Below, piece after piece: positions 53,899 through 64,000 of a stretch of 64,000 bases of DNA. This DNA is from Pedobacter sp. KBS0701 (GTDB lineage: Bacteria > Bacteroidota > Bacteroidia > Sphingobacteriales > Sphingobacteriaceae), in assembly GCF_005938645.2 (NCBI RefSeq), contig NZ_CP042171.1, positions 248,001 through 312,000 of the forward strand, in the 5' to 3' direction. Both the position numbers and the translations under genes were made by a program. The notes beneath the pieces are model-generated. The model worked only from the letters and a program-made list of their open reading frames with translations, did no database searches and was not told the origin of the DNA. How positions within the stretch are numbered: the first letter of the stretch is position 1; every line of letters begins with the position of its first letter.

Positions 53899-54489
53899 TT
53901 ATTTGCTAAGAGAAGCTAATGCATTTTCAGTGTTAGGGCTGGTTTTTGTATTAGCGGCAACAAATTTGTCCATAGTCAGCTTTTGTCCTTTGCCCATTAC
54001 CAGCGTATGGTCGCCGGTTGAACCGCTTAAGGTTAAATCAGCGTGATCTTCAATCACTGTATACAATCCTTCGGTTTGTGAGTTTAAGTCTAGTGATGCA
54101 TTTCCGCTTAGAAAAACCTGCAGGTATTGCGTATTAATTTTACCCTGTGTTTTTACTTTGGCATTATCCATTGCATGGATGCGGTAGATCTCATTTACAT
54201 AAATGGTCAGTTTCGCGGGGCTGTTATCCAAAGCGCTAATTTCTAAACCATCTCCGTTCTGTGTCACCTTAACTTCCCCGGTATTCTCATCTGCATATCT
54301 GATGCCGGTACGTTTTCCCTGTATAATGGTCAGTTCTACATTTCCTTTTACTTTGATGCGTTTGAAGCTCAATACTTTTGAAGCGTGAACAGGTTTGATG
54401 GTTTCAGTTGCGTTAGCTGATAATACTGCTGAAGTAGATAATACCAATGCTAAAGATGAGGCGAATAATGTTTTGAATAAAGTTTTCAT
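53899..54489 (-). CDS. Secreted DUF2807 (GIN-domain) protein
   Basis: 196 residues with a signal peptide (about 1-28, VLSANA). The body has the repeated short strands of the putative auto-transporter adhesin head GIN domain: FKRIKVKGNVELTIIQGKR, VTQNGDGLEISAL, AKVKTQGKINTQYLQVFLSG, TLSGSTGDHTLVMGKG. Such proteins are frequent in Bacteroidota, are predicted surface or periplasmic beta-solenoids, and have no known reaction. It is a single-gene unit with its own strong terminator. Confidence 0.8.
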   Translation of the reverse strand: MKTLFKTLFASSLALVLSTSAVLSANATETIKPVHASKVLSFKRIKVKGNVELTIIQGKRTGIRYADENTGEVKVTQNGDGLEISALDNSPAKLTIYVNEIYRIHAMDNAKVKTQGKINTQYLQVFLSGNASLDLNSQTEGLYTVIEDHADLTLSGSTGDHTLVMGKGQKLTMDKFVAANTKTSPNTENALASLSK

Positions 54490-54830
54490 ATACTTTGAGT
54501 TATTTTTATAAATGTTTTTATTGTTGTTTTGATATTAAGACGTGCAGCCACCGGAAACGTTTCAGCACAAATTACAGCATTATACCAGCCTGGGAAGCTA
54601 ATCGACCAACGCCCGGAATTTAAAGACAAAAAGAGGCTTGTCGCTATACATTTTCCAGGTTTTCTTTCCCGGATTGCTGATTAAATATCTTTTTTGCCTG
54701 GAGAAATCAGTCTTGTCCTTGTCTGTCTGCTGATGCTCTTGCGGTTTGGGCAACAATCAAATCTATATTGATCCGGAGCAAGTCTTTCTACTGGCAGATA
54801 AAGCGAATTGTTATTTAACACAGTTTTTTG
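54490..54830. other. Spacer upstream of tmRNA
   Basis: About 340 bp without a recognisable gene. It should hold the minus-strand promoter of the DUF2807 gene; no consensus element was found close to its start. Confidence 0.4.
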
Positions 54831-54838
54831 TATATTTG
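54807..54838 (+). promoter_or_regulatory. Promoter of the tmRNA gene
   Basis: ATTG (54807-54810), then 20 bases, then TATATTTG (54831-54838). This matches the Bacteroidota TTTG-N(~20)-TAnnTTTG promoter, 33 bp before the mature tmRNA 5' end. Confidence 0.65.
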
Positions 54839-54871
54839 TGGTCTGGCATTTTTACCAGGAAAACTTTCTCT

Positions 54872-55235
54872 GGGGCCGTTCTTGGATTTGACGGGGTGGC
54901 GAAAGTTATGTTAGCATGCAGTGCGTTGTTCGGAGAGCACTTAAAGTGAACGATCACATTTTAGTTGGCGAAAATACTTACGCCTTAGCTGCCTAGTTTA
55001 GAACTAGCTTAGCTTTTGCCCCTCTAACTGCTGCATTGTTGGGTTAGAATCCGGGGCATCGAAACAACAAAGCTGGCTTTAAGGAGATACGACTTAAAGT
55101 GAGATCAAGTATCTAAGGATTTAAATAAGGTCGGTTTTCAGCCCGTTTATTTCCCGAAAATCAATTGAAAAATAAGCATGTAGAAGGTATAATTTATCTC
55201 ACAACTGGACAAGGGTTCGACTCCCTTCGGCTCCA
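54872..55235 (+). ncRNA. ssrA: tmRNA (transfer-messenger RNA)
   Basis: The 5' end GGGGCCGTTCTTGGATTTGA and the 3' end GGTTCGACTCCCTTCGGCTC are classic; the 7-bp acceptor stem GGGGCCG/CGGCTCC closes with one G-U. The tag reading frame starts at 54967: GGC GAA AAT ACT TAC GCC TTA GCT GCC TAG, giving GENTYALAA, close to the (A)GENNYALAA tags of Bacteroidota. The CCA is not encoded (A then CTA). It rescues stalled ribosomes with SmpB and marks products for proteolysis. A terminator hairpin follows immediately. Confidence 0.97.
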
Positions 55236-55240
55236 CTAAA

Positions 55241-55270
55241 AAAAACCGAACCCTAAAAGTTCGGTTTTTT
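55241..55270. terminator. Bidirectional terminator between tmRNA and the DKNYY gene
   Basis: AAAAACCGAAC and GTTCGGTTTTT form an 11-bp stem with U-tracts on both strands, placed 5 bp after tmRNA and about 34 bp after the stop of the converging gene. Confidence 0.85.
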
Positions 55271-55303
55271 TATGCTTAATAATGTGTTTTAACTATTTGA
55301 TAA

Positions 55304-56014
55304 TCAAACATTTGATTTTTTAATTCCAAAGTAATAAATACTCTCACCACTTATTCCATAAAGCTTCTCATCAACAATTTTTACTGAAAAATCTGAAGGC
55401 TTAACTCTGTGTAATTTTCGCAAACCCTTACTCAAAGTATTTATAAAATAGACGTTGTTTTGATCGAAAGCATAATACGTATGGCTTTGATCTAAATGAA
55501 AATTATCAAAACACCCTGGTACCATTTTAAAGGTGGCTATATCCACCTCCGCTTCTCTCTTACCCTTAAAAAATAAGCTGTTGTTATCTTTTCCGATATT
55601 TTGCCATACAATACTGAAAGAATCAACATCTGCCAATTCCACATACTCGGTAATAAAAAATACTTTCTGACCTTCCCGAACATAATATTCATTATACCAT
55701 TCTCCCTTACTGTAGTCATAAGGCAGTATTTTATTATACCAGTAATAACTAGCCCCATCATAGGCAATTCCCTTTGCTGCATTAACTACTTCAAAATTTT
55801 CGGGTTTTGCATTCTTAATAAAAGACGGTGTACACATATAACTGGTAACATAAACATTATTTTTATCCTTAAAATAAAATGTTTTATCCTCAAAAGCTTC
55901 TATTAATTCAAATGAATTGTAATCAATTATTTTTTTTAGGCTGGTAAATGTTTCTGAATCATAATACAAAACACTCTTGTCAATAAGCCTGAACCCATAT
56001 CCTAAATCTTTCAT
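55304..56014 (-). CDS. DKNYY-family repeat protein
   Basis: 236 residues made of imperfect repeats in which aromatic strands follow D-K-N-x-V-Y turns: YFKDKNNVYVTSYMC, YAFDQNNVYFINTLSKG, YDGASYYWYNK, with SF or NF residues between (PENFEVV, PSDFSVKIV). This fits the DKNYY family, whose function is unknown. No signal peptide is seen from this start, so it may be cytoplasmic, or the start may be misplaced. It converges on ssrA. Confidence 0.7.
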   Translation of the reverse strand: MKDLGYGFRLIDKSVLYYDSETFTSLKKIIDYNSFELIEAFEDKTFYFKDKNNVYVTSYMCTPSFIKNAKPENFEVVNAAKGIAYDGASYYWYNKILPYDYSKGEWYNEYYVREGQKVFFITEYVELADVDSFSIVWQNIGKDNNSLFFKGKREAEVDIATFKMVPGCFDNFHLDQSHTYYAFDQNNVYFINTLSKGLRKLHRVKPSDFSVKIVDEKLYGISGESIYYFGIKKSNV

Positions 56015-56417
56015 GATATTGATGTTTAAAACCTTTTATAAACTTTAAGGTTAGATATGTAAATACAAACTCCTTAAAAAAATAACAACAAAAAGGTGTT
56101 TTTGAGAAATTCAAAAACCGATTTTTAACAAATTGTAAATTTACTAAAGTATCAAAGAAATAATAAGACTATCAAAAAATGTCATAATAGGTATGAGGTT
56201 GTTCAACTGTGATCCCTCCCAGGCCACCCGAAAATCTCTATTTATGGATTAACAAATAGTTAAACAATTAGAATAGAGATTTTTCTGACAACCTGTTTGC
56301 AGGCTTCTGATGATGATCTTTTTAATTCTAAGATGGCTTTTTTTATTAAAAACATATTTAATTTAATAACTTATAAATTGAACAATTATTTTTATATTTA
56401 ATTTCAATATTTATAAA
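56015..56417. other. Spacer with a perfect 12-bp inverted repeat
   Basis: Contains AAAATCTCTATT (56231-56242) inverted as AATAGAGATTTT (56272-56283) around 29 AT-rich bases, just after a tRNA-3'-end-like string GATCCCTCCCAGGCCACC. No complete tRNA can be folded upstream. Confidence 0.45.
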
Positions 56418-56588
56418 ATGAGCGAAAAAGACATATTGTTACTAATTGAGCTTGCAGAGAAAAAACTTGCTGAAGTAAAAAATATGTCAAAGACAGAAGC
56501 TATTTTATCTTTGAACGACGCTGGTATTTTGACAAAAAAAGGCAAGCTGATGAGTGCCTATTCTGAATTAGAGGAAGAACCAGCTTAA
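56418..56588 (+). CDS. Small antitoxin-like protein
   Basis: 56 residues: MSEKDILLLIELAEKKLAEV, then NMSKTEAILSLNDAGILTKK and a short acidic tail ending EEEPA. The pattern 'helix - KEEAL..L..AGIL..KG.....Y' is what I recall from short proteins encoded directly upstream of WLGHGIYFWE-type toxin-like proteins. The next ORF, 12 bp downstream, starts exactly like such a protein. Antitoxin function is inferred only from this pairing. Confidence 0.55.
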   Translation: MSEKDILLLIELAEKKLAEVKNMSKTEAILSLNDAGILTKKGKLMSAYSELEEEPA

Positions 56589-56600
56589 GCATTATCATTA

Positions 56601-56792
56601 ATGTACGATCAAAGGCATAATATGATTATTGGCTTTCATGGCTGTGATGAAAGTAAAGCAAATCCATTAGTAAACGATCCAGATACGATTTCATTTAGTA
56701 AAGAAAATTACGATTGGCTTGGTCATGGGTTATACTTTTGGGAAAATAATTGCGACAGAGCTTTAGAATTGGCTAAACATCACTTTACCTAA
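56601..56792 (+). pseudogene. Truncated WLGHGIYFWE-type (toxin-like) protein
   Basis: 63 residues: MIIGFHGCDESKANPL, FSKENYDWLGHGLYFWEN, CDRALELAKHH, then a stop. The FHGC...YDWLGHGLYFWENN...RALE.A pattern is the N-terminus of a conserved family normally well over 150 residues long, with ADP-ribosyltransferase-like features (the early H and Y-F-W-E region). After the stop, the same frame continues NSPLKYKGNKFQFCTIKRGY and then stops again, so the reading frame is lost, not just nicked. Confidence 0.6.
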
Positions 56793-56887
56793 AATAGCCC
56801 ACTTAAATACAAGGGAAACAAATTTCAATTTTGCACTATAAAAAGGGGCTATTATGCATGAGGCTGAAAAACCTCATGCCAACAAGC

Positions 56888-57019
56888 TTAATCCTTTGGT
56901 TTGTGGATGTGCGGCTTCAGATCAGGATGTTTCGGTTTGGTCTCCGGCAGAACTCTCCTTCTCTTATCGTCATTCCCCTCCTCTGTTTTGGGCTTAGGCC
57001 CAGGTTTGATTGCTTCCAT
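56888..57019 (-). CDS. 43-residue Pro/Lys-rich small protein
   Basis: The minus-strand ORF reads MEAIKPGPKPKTEEGNDDKR, then RRVLPETKPKHPDLKPHIHK and PKD-stop. The composition (10 Lys, 9 Pro, no aromatic residue, no Cys) is far from random for AT-rich spacer DNA. Upstream it has an A/T-rich leader typical of Bacteroidota starts. It would be cytoplasmic, basic and disordered. No function is proposed. Confidence 0.45.
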   Translation of the reverse strand: MEAIKPGPKPKTEEGNDDKRRRVLPETKPKHPDLKPHIHKPKD

Positions 57020-59630
<2,611 letters not shown>

Positions 59631-59652
59631 TTAGAAATACAAGGCAAAATTT

Positions 59653-59806
59653 AAGAGCCTGTTTAAAAATTAAATAAAATTAATCCGTTTGTCAGTCTGA
59701 GCGTAGTCGAAGACCCTTTCATCGCATTAATAAAGGCAATCCATTACGCTTAACGTTACAGCAAAGTGCTTTGTCATATTCGCTATAAAAATTTGAACAG
59801 GCTCTA
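59653..59806 (+). repeat. Family B MITE-like element with terminal inverted repeats
   Basis: The most complete family B copy. The left end AGAGCCTGTTTAAAAATT is inverted at the right end as AAAATTTGAACAGGCTCT. The internal order TGTCAGTCTGAGCGTAGTCG, AAGACCCTTTC, GGCAATCCATTACGC is shared with the other copies. At about 153 bp with no ORF it fits a miniature inverted-repeat element. Confidence 0.75.
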
Positions 59807-59822
59807 AAGACACCAATTTTGC

Positions 59823-59863
59823 AATGCCCCTAAAAAGTTACACACTTTCTGGGGGCATTTTTA
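59823..59863 (+). terminator. Terminator-like hairpin downstream of katG
   Basis: AATGCCCC and GGGGCATT pair around an inner AAAG/CTTT, followed by TTTTA. It lies 190 bp past the katG stop, just after the family B element, which may have been inserted between gene and terminator. Confidence 0.65.
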
Positions 59864-59921
59864 TGATAAAGAAAAAAACAGTTTAGAATTTCTTCTTTTC
59901 TTTAAAATCCCGAAAATTTAT

Positions 59922-59929
59922 TACCTTTG
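59922..59929 (+). promoter_or_regulatory. -7 promoter element for the 60176 gene
   Basis: TACCTTTG in TTATTACCTTTGCCGC, an exact TAnnTTTG match; the -33 side is only TTTC-like. If used, transcription would start about 235-240 nt before the 60176 ATG, giving a long leader. Confidence 0.5.
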
Positions 59930-59939
59930 CCGCATTCCT

Positions 59940-60175
59940 GATGAACAATCTTTTAATGTTTAGGAATTATGACAGCATATATCTACATATAGTCCCCTTC
60001 ATAAATTGCCTTATCGGCGATAATTTACTATAATTTGTTTTTTATTTGATTGATTGCCTCAAGGGCTGTTCAATTTGTATTGTACAACATTTTATTTTCC
60101 AAAGAAGGGGTATATCCTTGCTCAAGGACGAATGGAGACCCACATTCAAGTTAAAGGAAATTAAATGAAAGTCCG
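59940..60175 (+). other. Long structured leader of the 60176 gene
   Basis: No ORF of note. Local hairpins are possible: ATTGCC/GGCGAT near 60005-60022, TCCTTG/CAAGGA near 60114-60127. This could be a cis-acting leader RNA, but no known riboswitch class is recognised. Confidence 0.35.
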
Positions 60176-60904
60176 ATGGACACACATGAATTGCCATGCA
60201 GGATTAGAAGCGCACGGCAGAAAAAGCGGTCGGTAAAAACAGACCGCGACAAACAATTAATCAGGCTGAGTAAAAGAAGATCGGAGCTTTGGATACAAAG
60301 ACGGGCACTGCCGATGGTACCACTTGACAAGCCCTATCAAAGAGGCTGGAAAAGATATTTTGTACTCCGTGCAGATATTGCATTTAGTGTAAGAGCTGAA
60401 TTTTATACCACATTGCTGGCTAAGATCAACACAGTTGAATACCACCACGATAAAACATTTAAACGAAAAAAACGCCGTAAAGGAAGGTATGGATATGAAA
60501 TCAAAAAGCAATCGCTGCGCGAACTCACCCCATATTTATGGGAAAGCAGTAGTTTAGGCCTTACCGAACAGGAGAAGGCGTGTTTTAGCCAGGTTGAAAT
60601 GTACAATGTTCGCACACGCCAGCAGGAAATCAGGTATGTTTTTAACGAACCGTGGCGGTATAGGTTAAAAATTGCACCCAATATGGTTACACACAAAAAA
60701 TTACTGGATACCGACCTGGTAAGGGAGCTGGATCTTATTAACAACCACATTAGAGGCAATAATTTTTGGGGACGCATGCATTCGTTAACCAATGGACGAA
60801 AGTATAACTCTTGGCGGTATTACCAGAGGTTGGCAAAATACAGTACGGTAAAGAAAATCCCGAAGTATAGATCGAAAGAAACGTATTTGGAGTTAGATTT
60901 TTAA
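60176..60904 (+). CDS. Basic conserved hypothetical protein
   Basis: 242 residues, strongly basic throughout (RSARQKKRSVKTDRDKQLIR, TFKRKKRRKGRYGYEIKKQS). Aromatic-rich motifs PYQRGWKRYFVLR, FYTTLLAKINTVEYHHDK, FNEPWRYRLKIAPNM and NFWGRMHSLTNGRKYNS suggest a folded nucleic-acid-binding protein. I recall similar unnamed proteins from Sphingobacteriales but know no function. No signal peptide or membrane segment. Preceded by a long leader with its own promoter element. Confidence 0.75.
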   Translation: MDTHELPCRIRSARQKKRSVKTDRDKQLIRLSKRRSELWIQRRALPMVPLDKPYQRGWKRYFVLRADIAFSVRAEFYTTLLAKINTVEYHHDKTFKRKKRRKGRYGYEIKKQSLRELTPYLWESSSLGLTEQEKACFSQVEMYNVRTRQQEIRYVFNEPWRYRLKIAPNMVTHKKLLDTDLVRELDLINNHIRGNNFWGRMHSLTNGRKYNSWRYYQRLAKYSTVKKIPKYRSKETYLELDF

Positions 60905-60936
60905 AATTTTATCAATAACTAAAACAATTCTCAAAC

Positions 60937-61203
60937 TTATTTGTCTTTTAATTTCATTAGTTTGTTTGGTTTAGTTTTATTGGTGGATGCGAATAAAACA
61001 AAATAATTAGCCTCATAGAAATATGGGGCTTTCTCATTTATATACGGCATTAACACATACGCCATATTGGTAAAAGCAATACAGATGACTGTTGCTGATA
61101 AGAAACCAGTTGCGCTTTCTTTTGATAAAAAAAACTGATTTTTTATCAAATTCTTAAAAATATACTTAAGTAGGTGAGGCTTAATGAATTCAGATCGCGC
61201 CAT
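60937..61203 (-). CDS. Small membrane protein, possibly an NhaA N-terminal remnant
   Basis: 88 residues from ATG 61203. The stretch NQFFLSKESATGFLSATVIC followed by IAFTNMAYVLMPY contains one membrane span. The pattern FF-S--SATG---A---IAF-N resembles the first helix of Na+/H+ antiporter NhaA (FF-S--ASGG). The reading frame ends in a Lys-rich tail (STNKTKPNKLMKLKDK) unlike NhaA, so a truncated relic is one reading and an unrelated small protein another. Confidence 0.35.
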   Translation of the reverse strand: MARSEFIKPHLLKYIFKNLIKNQFFLSKESATGFLSATVICIAFTNMAYVLMPYINEKAPYFYEANYFVLFASTNKTKPNKLMKLKDK

Positions 61204-61621
61204 TTTTTGATTTACCGGCAATATTTATTCAAAAATTTTATTGCCTGTAAAAGTAATCATACTGTATTCGGACTGATACGAAAATGTAATGCTAATGATT
61301 GAAATAATATTCTTGATTTTGTGATAAAATAGTTAATATTGAGTTGATAAATCGATTTATCAATAACCAAATATGACGATGAGCTTAAGAATATTTATGC
61401 ACTGTAGTGCAGTACATGTCTGTGTAGTTTATTTGTGTGTAGTTTTAACCCGTTTAAAATATGATTTCCCAATCATACACAATTGCTTTTAACCTAAAGC
61501 CTTCTGATTAAAAATGATGATTTGCCGTCAATTGTTTTTTATTGAATAATTCATAAAACGTTTTATCTGCTGGCAGTTTGAACGATATATTATTAACTAA
61601 CCATTTACTAAACCTAAACCA
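61204..61621. other. Regulatory spacer before the second SusC-like gene
   Basis: 418 bp, AT-rich, with the CG-centred palindrome at 61553-61566. A further palindrome-like GCACTGTAGTGCAGTAC lies near 61399. No gene seen. Confidence 0.45.
61553..61566. promoter_or_regulatory. Candidate LacI-type operator before the second SusC gene
   Basis: Perfect 14-bp palindrome ATAAAACGTTTTAT centred on CG, 55 bp before the start codon. AAACGTTT cores are common in LacI-family sites, but AT-rich palindromes also arise by chance. Confidence 0.4.
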
Positions 61622-64000
61622 ATGAAAATTAATCTACTAAAGATTTCAGGGCTTTCTGTGCTTTTTTTGCTCAATAGCCCTGCTTTTTCGATGAATCCGG
61701 TTGCTAAAAAATCCGAGGGATTTTCCGGACCAAATGTACCTTTAGTGCACATCCAGAACCGAAAAGTAATTACCGGAACCGTATCAGACGAAAAAAACCT
61801 TCCTATTCCCGGGGTAGGCATCAAAAACATTTCTTCAGGTAAAACTGCTGTAACAGACGAAGGCGGTAAATTCAGCATTGAGGCCAACCCCAACGAAGTA
61901 ATCCGTTTTTCTTATGTGGGTTATCAAAATAAAGATATCACCGTTGGCAATGAAGCGAATATCAGTGTTAAAATGCTACCTGCTGAAGCCAATAAGTTAG
62001 ATGAAGTGGTGGTAATTGGTTACGGATCGGTGAAAAAAACAGACCTTACAGGTTCCGTTGGTGTGGTAAAGGCCAGCGAACTTCAGGAACGTCCATCTTC
62101 ATCGCTAAACCAGGCACTCGCTGGCCGTATCTCGGGCGTACAGGTAAACACCAACTCGGGTAGACCCGGCGGTCAGACGAATATCAAAATCCGTGGCTTT
62201 AGTTCAATCAATACGAGCAACAACCCACTTTATGTAGTAGATGGTGTGGCTTTGCCGGTGGGATCGCAAACACAGAACAGTAACGCTATTGATTACATTA
62301 ACCCAAGCGATATCGCTTCTGTAGAGGTGTTAAAAGATGCATCCTCAACGGCTATTTACGGGGCAAGGGGTGCAAATGGGGTAATTTTAATTACGACCAA
62401 AAAAGGAACAGCAAATGCCCAGCGCATTACCTATGATGCAGATTTTGGTGTAAATACACTGGCCGCACACCATGTGAAAATGCTTGATGCTTTTGAGTAT
62501 GTTAAGGTGCAGGACCTGGCTTATGATAACATTAAGGTTTACGATCCGGTAGGTTGGGCAGCGGGAAGTTACGCATCTACACCGGTTCCAAAAGCAGCCA
62601 GAATTGCCTTACCTCAGTTTTTCGATAGTAATGGCAATCCAATATATAATACCGATTGGTTAAAGGAGTCTACACAGAATAAACTTTCGCAAAATCACCA
62701 GCTGGGTTTTACAGGTGGAAACGAAAATAGCACTTACGGTGTTTTTGCAGGCTATCGCGATGACCAGGGGCTTTTGCTGAACTCTTATTTAAAACGTTAT
62801 TCGGGCAGATTTAATTTCGACAGTAAAATTAAACCCTGGTTAAAGGTAGGCGGTAATTTGAGCTACAATAACCAGAACGAAAACATTGTTGATCAGGGAA
62901 CGGGCGGCTTAAATTCAGTCCGCATGATTACGGAAGCATTCCCTTTTCTACCCATTAAACTGGCAGATGGCAAGTGGGGCGACAATAAATTGATTCCATG
63001 GGCAGAAGGAGGCTCCAATCCGGTACACATCTTAACCGATCAAACATACGGAATGGTTACCCAAACGGCTTTGGGGAGTATTTATTCTACCGTTAGCTTT
63101 AGCAAAGATTTAGAATTCCGTACCCAGTTAGGTGCCAATATTGTGAGCCGTAACATTAACGAGTACAATGCTAAACAATTATACGGGATCTCTGATGGAC
63201 AGAATGGAACGGCGAATGTAACCAATGATCGGGAAACCTTCTGGTCACTGGAAAACTATTTAACCTATAACAAACGTTTTGCCGAATCGCATGCCATTAA
63301 TGCCTTATTGGGGATCTCCTGGCAGGCTACCAACTTCTTTAGCAATACCAGCCATGCTGAGAATTTTGTAACCGATTTTTATGGAAACAATAACATGGGC
63401 TCCGGAAGTAAATCGATTACGGTGGGCTCCAGCCGGAACCGGTCGGCTTTTAACTCTTATTTTGGCAGGTTAAACTATGCCTTTAAAGATAAATACCTGG
63501 TTACTTTTACAGGCAGGGTAGATGGCTCATCCAAATTCGGAGAGAACCATAAATTCGCCTTTTTTCCTTCGGCAGCACTGGCCTGGAAAGCCTCAGACGA
63601 AGATTTTCTTAAAGGAAACAAGACCATCTCTAACTTGAAATTGAGAACCAGTTATGGTTTAAGTGGTAATTCAGAGCTCCCTGCTTATCAGTCGCTTGCT
63701 ACATTGGTTAATAACTCAGCCATTATTAATGATAGCAGGGTAACAGGTATTGGTATTGGCAGGTTGGCCAATCCGGACCTGGTTTGGGAAAAAACAGCAC
63801 AGGTTGATGCAGGTTTAGAGCTTGGCTTATTGAACAACCGTATTAATTTAGAGGCCGATCTTTATTACAGAAAAACAACCGATATGTTATTGGATGCCCC
63901 GGTTCCACGTACCACAGGATACTCGGTGATCAGGAAAAATATCGGATCTATGCAGAACAAAGGTTTAGATTTAGGGATTAATACGGTAAACGTACAAACT
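61622..64000 (+). CDS. Second SusC-like TonB-dependent transporter (cut by window end)
   Basis: An open frame of 793 codons runs to the end of the window without a stop. It starts MKINLLKISGLSVLFLLNSP (signal peptide ending FS or thereabouts). It then has the carboxypeptidase-like domain (VITGTVSDEKNLPIPGVGI), the motif DEVVVIGYGSVKKTDLTGSV, the plug (LYVVDGVALPVG, VLKDASSTAIYGARGANGV) and barrel strands up to NIGSMQNKGLDLGINT. The presumed SusD partner lies outside. It is separated from the xylan locus by ten kb of unrelated genes, so it likely opens a different utilization locus. Confidence 0.95.
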   Translation, partial: MKINLLKISGLSVLFLLNSPAFSMNPVAKKSEGFSGPNVPLVHIQNRKVITGTVSDEKNLPIPGVGIKNISSGKTAVTDEGGKFSIEANPNEVIRFSYVGYQNKDITVGNEANISVKMLPAEANKLDEVVVIGYGSVKKTDLTGSVGVVKASELQERPSSSLNQALAGRISGVQVNTNSGRPGGQTNIKIRGFSSINTSNNPLYVVDGVALPVGSQTQNSNAIDYINPSDIASVEVLKDASSTAIYGARGANGVILITTKKGTANAQRITYDADFGVNTLAAHHVKMLDAFEYVKVQDLAYDNIKVYDPVGWAAGSYASTPVPKAARIALPQFFDSNGNPIYNTDWLKESTQNKLSQNHQLGFTGGNENSTYGVFAGYRDDQGLLLNSYLKRYSGRFNFDSKIKPWLKVGGNLSYNNQNENIVDQGTGGLNSVRMITEAFPFLPIKLADGKWGDNKLIPWAEGGSNPVHILTDQTYGMVTQTALGSIYSTVSFSKDLEFRTQLGANIVSRNINEYNAKQLYGISDGQNGTANVTNDRETFWSLENYLTYNKRFAESHAINALLGISWQATNFFSNTSHAENFVTDFYGNNNMGSGSKSITVGSSRNRSAFNSYFGRLNYAFKDKYLVTFTGRVDGSSKFGENHKFAFFPSAALAWKASDEDFLKGNKTISNLKLRTSYGLSGNSELPAYQSLATLVNNSAIINDSRVTGIGIGRLANPDLVWEKTAQVDAGLELGLLNNRINLEADLYYRKTTDMLLDAPVPRTTGYSVIRKNIGSMQNKGLDLGINTVNVQT

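Noticed and set aside
56180..56250. Possible tRNA ending in CCCAGGCCACC
   Set aside because: No D-arm or anticodon arm can be placed upstream, and the T-loop-like GTTCAACTG lacks a matching stem.

Overview
The window looks like a chromosome segment of a Bacteroidota bacterium of the Sphingobacteriaceae, probably Pedobacter or a close relative. The evidence is SusC/SusD pairs, a hybrid two-component regulator, many secreted glycoside hydrolases, -7 promoter elements of the TAnnTTTG type, a tmRNA whose tag reads GENTYALAA, and AT-rich spacers holding short interspersed palindromic repeats. No cultured species can be named from the sequence alone.

About 52 kb (1-51977) is one large polysaccharide utilization locus whose enzyme set fits highly decorated glucuronoarabinoxylan. 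Minus-strand cluster 1 (1-7199) reads CE6-like esterase, GH43-CBM6, GH43-CBM6, GH97, GH127 (cut by the window start). A GH43 subfamily-1-like lipoprotein lies alone on the plus strand (7678-8778). Next come minus-strand uxuA and a GH43 beta-xylosidase (9637-12575), then a plus-strand run of CE1 esterase, GH95, GH127/146-like and GH97 (13052-20822). Minus-strand cluster 2 (21560-29149) reads GH10, GH3, GH43-CBM6, GH67. Diverging from it are a GH10 lipoprotein, a 1387-residue hybrid two-component regulator, a two-domain SASA acetylesterase, SusC/SusD, and two tandem GH115 alpha-glucuronidases (29444-49013). Two CBM48-like/CE1 esterases (49263-51977, minus strand) close the locus.

The inferred scheme is as follows. 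Surface GH10, GH115 and esterases open the polymer. SusC/SusD import the oligosaccharides. Periplasmic GH67, GH43, GH3, GH95, GH97 and GH127 remove glucuronate, arabinose, galactose-type caps and xylose. UxuA takes released uronate towards 2-keto-3-deoxygluconate. The hybrid two-component protein is the likely sensor, and CG-centred palindromes suggest additional LacI-type control.

The rest (52-64 kb) is mixed: an unknown small protein, about 0.9 kb of decayed sequence, a DUF2807-type secreted protein with a strong terminator, the ssrA tmRNA, a DKNYY-repeat protein, a damaged toxin/antitoxin-like pair, a 43-residue basic small ORF, katG, a basic conserved hypothetical with a long leader, and the start of a second SusC-type receptor running off the end. 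At least four families of short palindromic repeats and one MITE-like family sit only in spacers. Several spacers also hold gene remnants, most clearly the last codons of a short-chain dehydrogenase just upstream of the 7678 GH43 gene.
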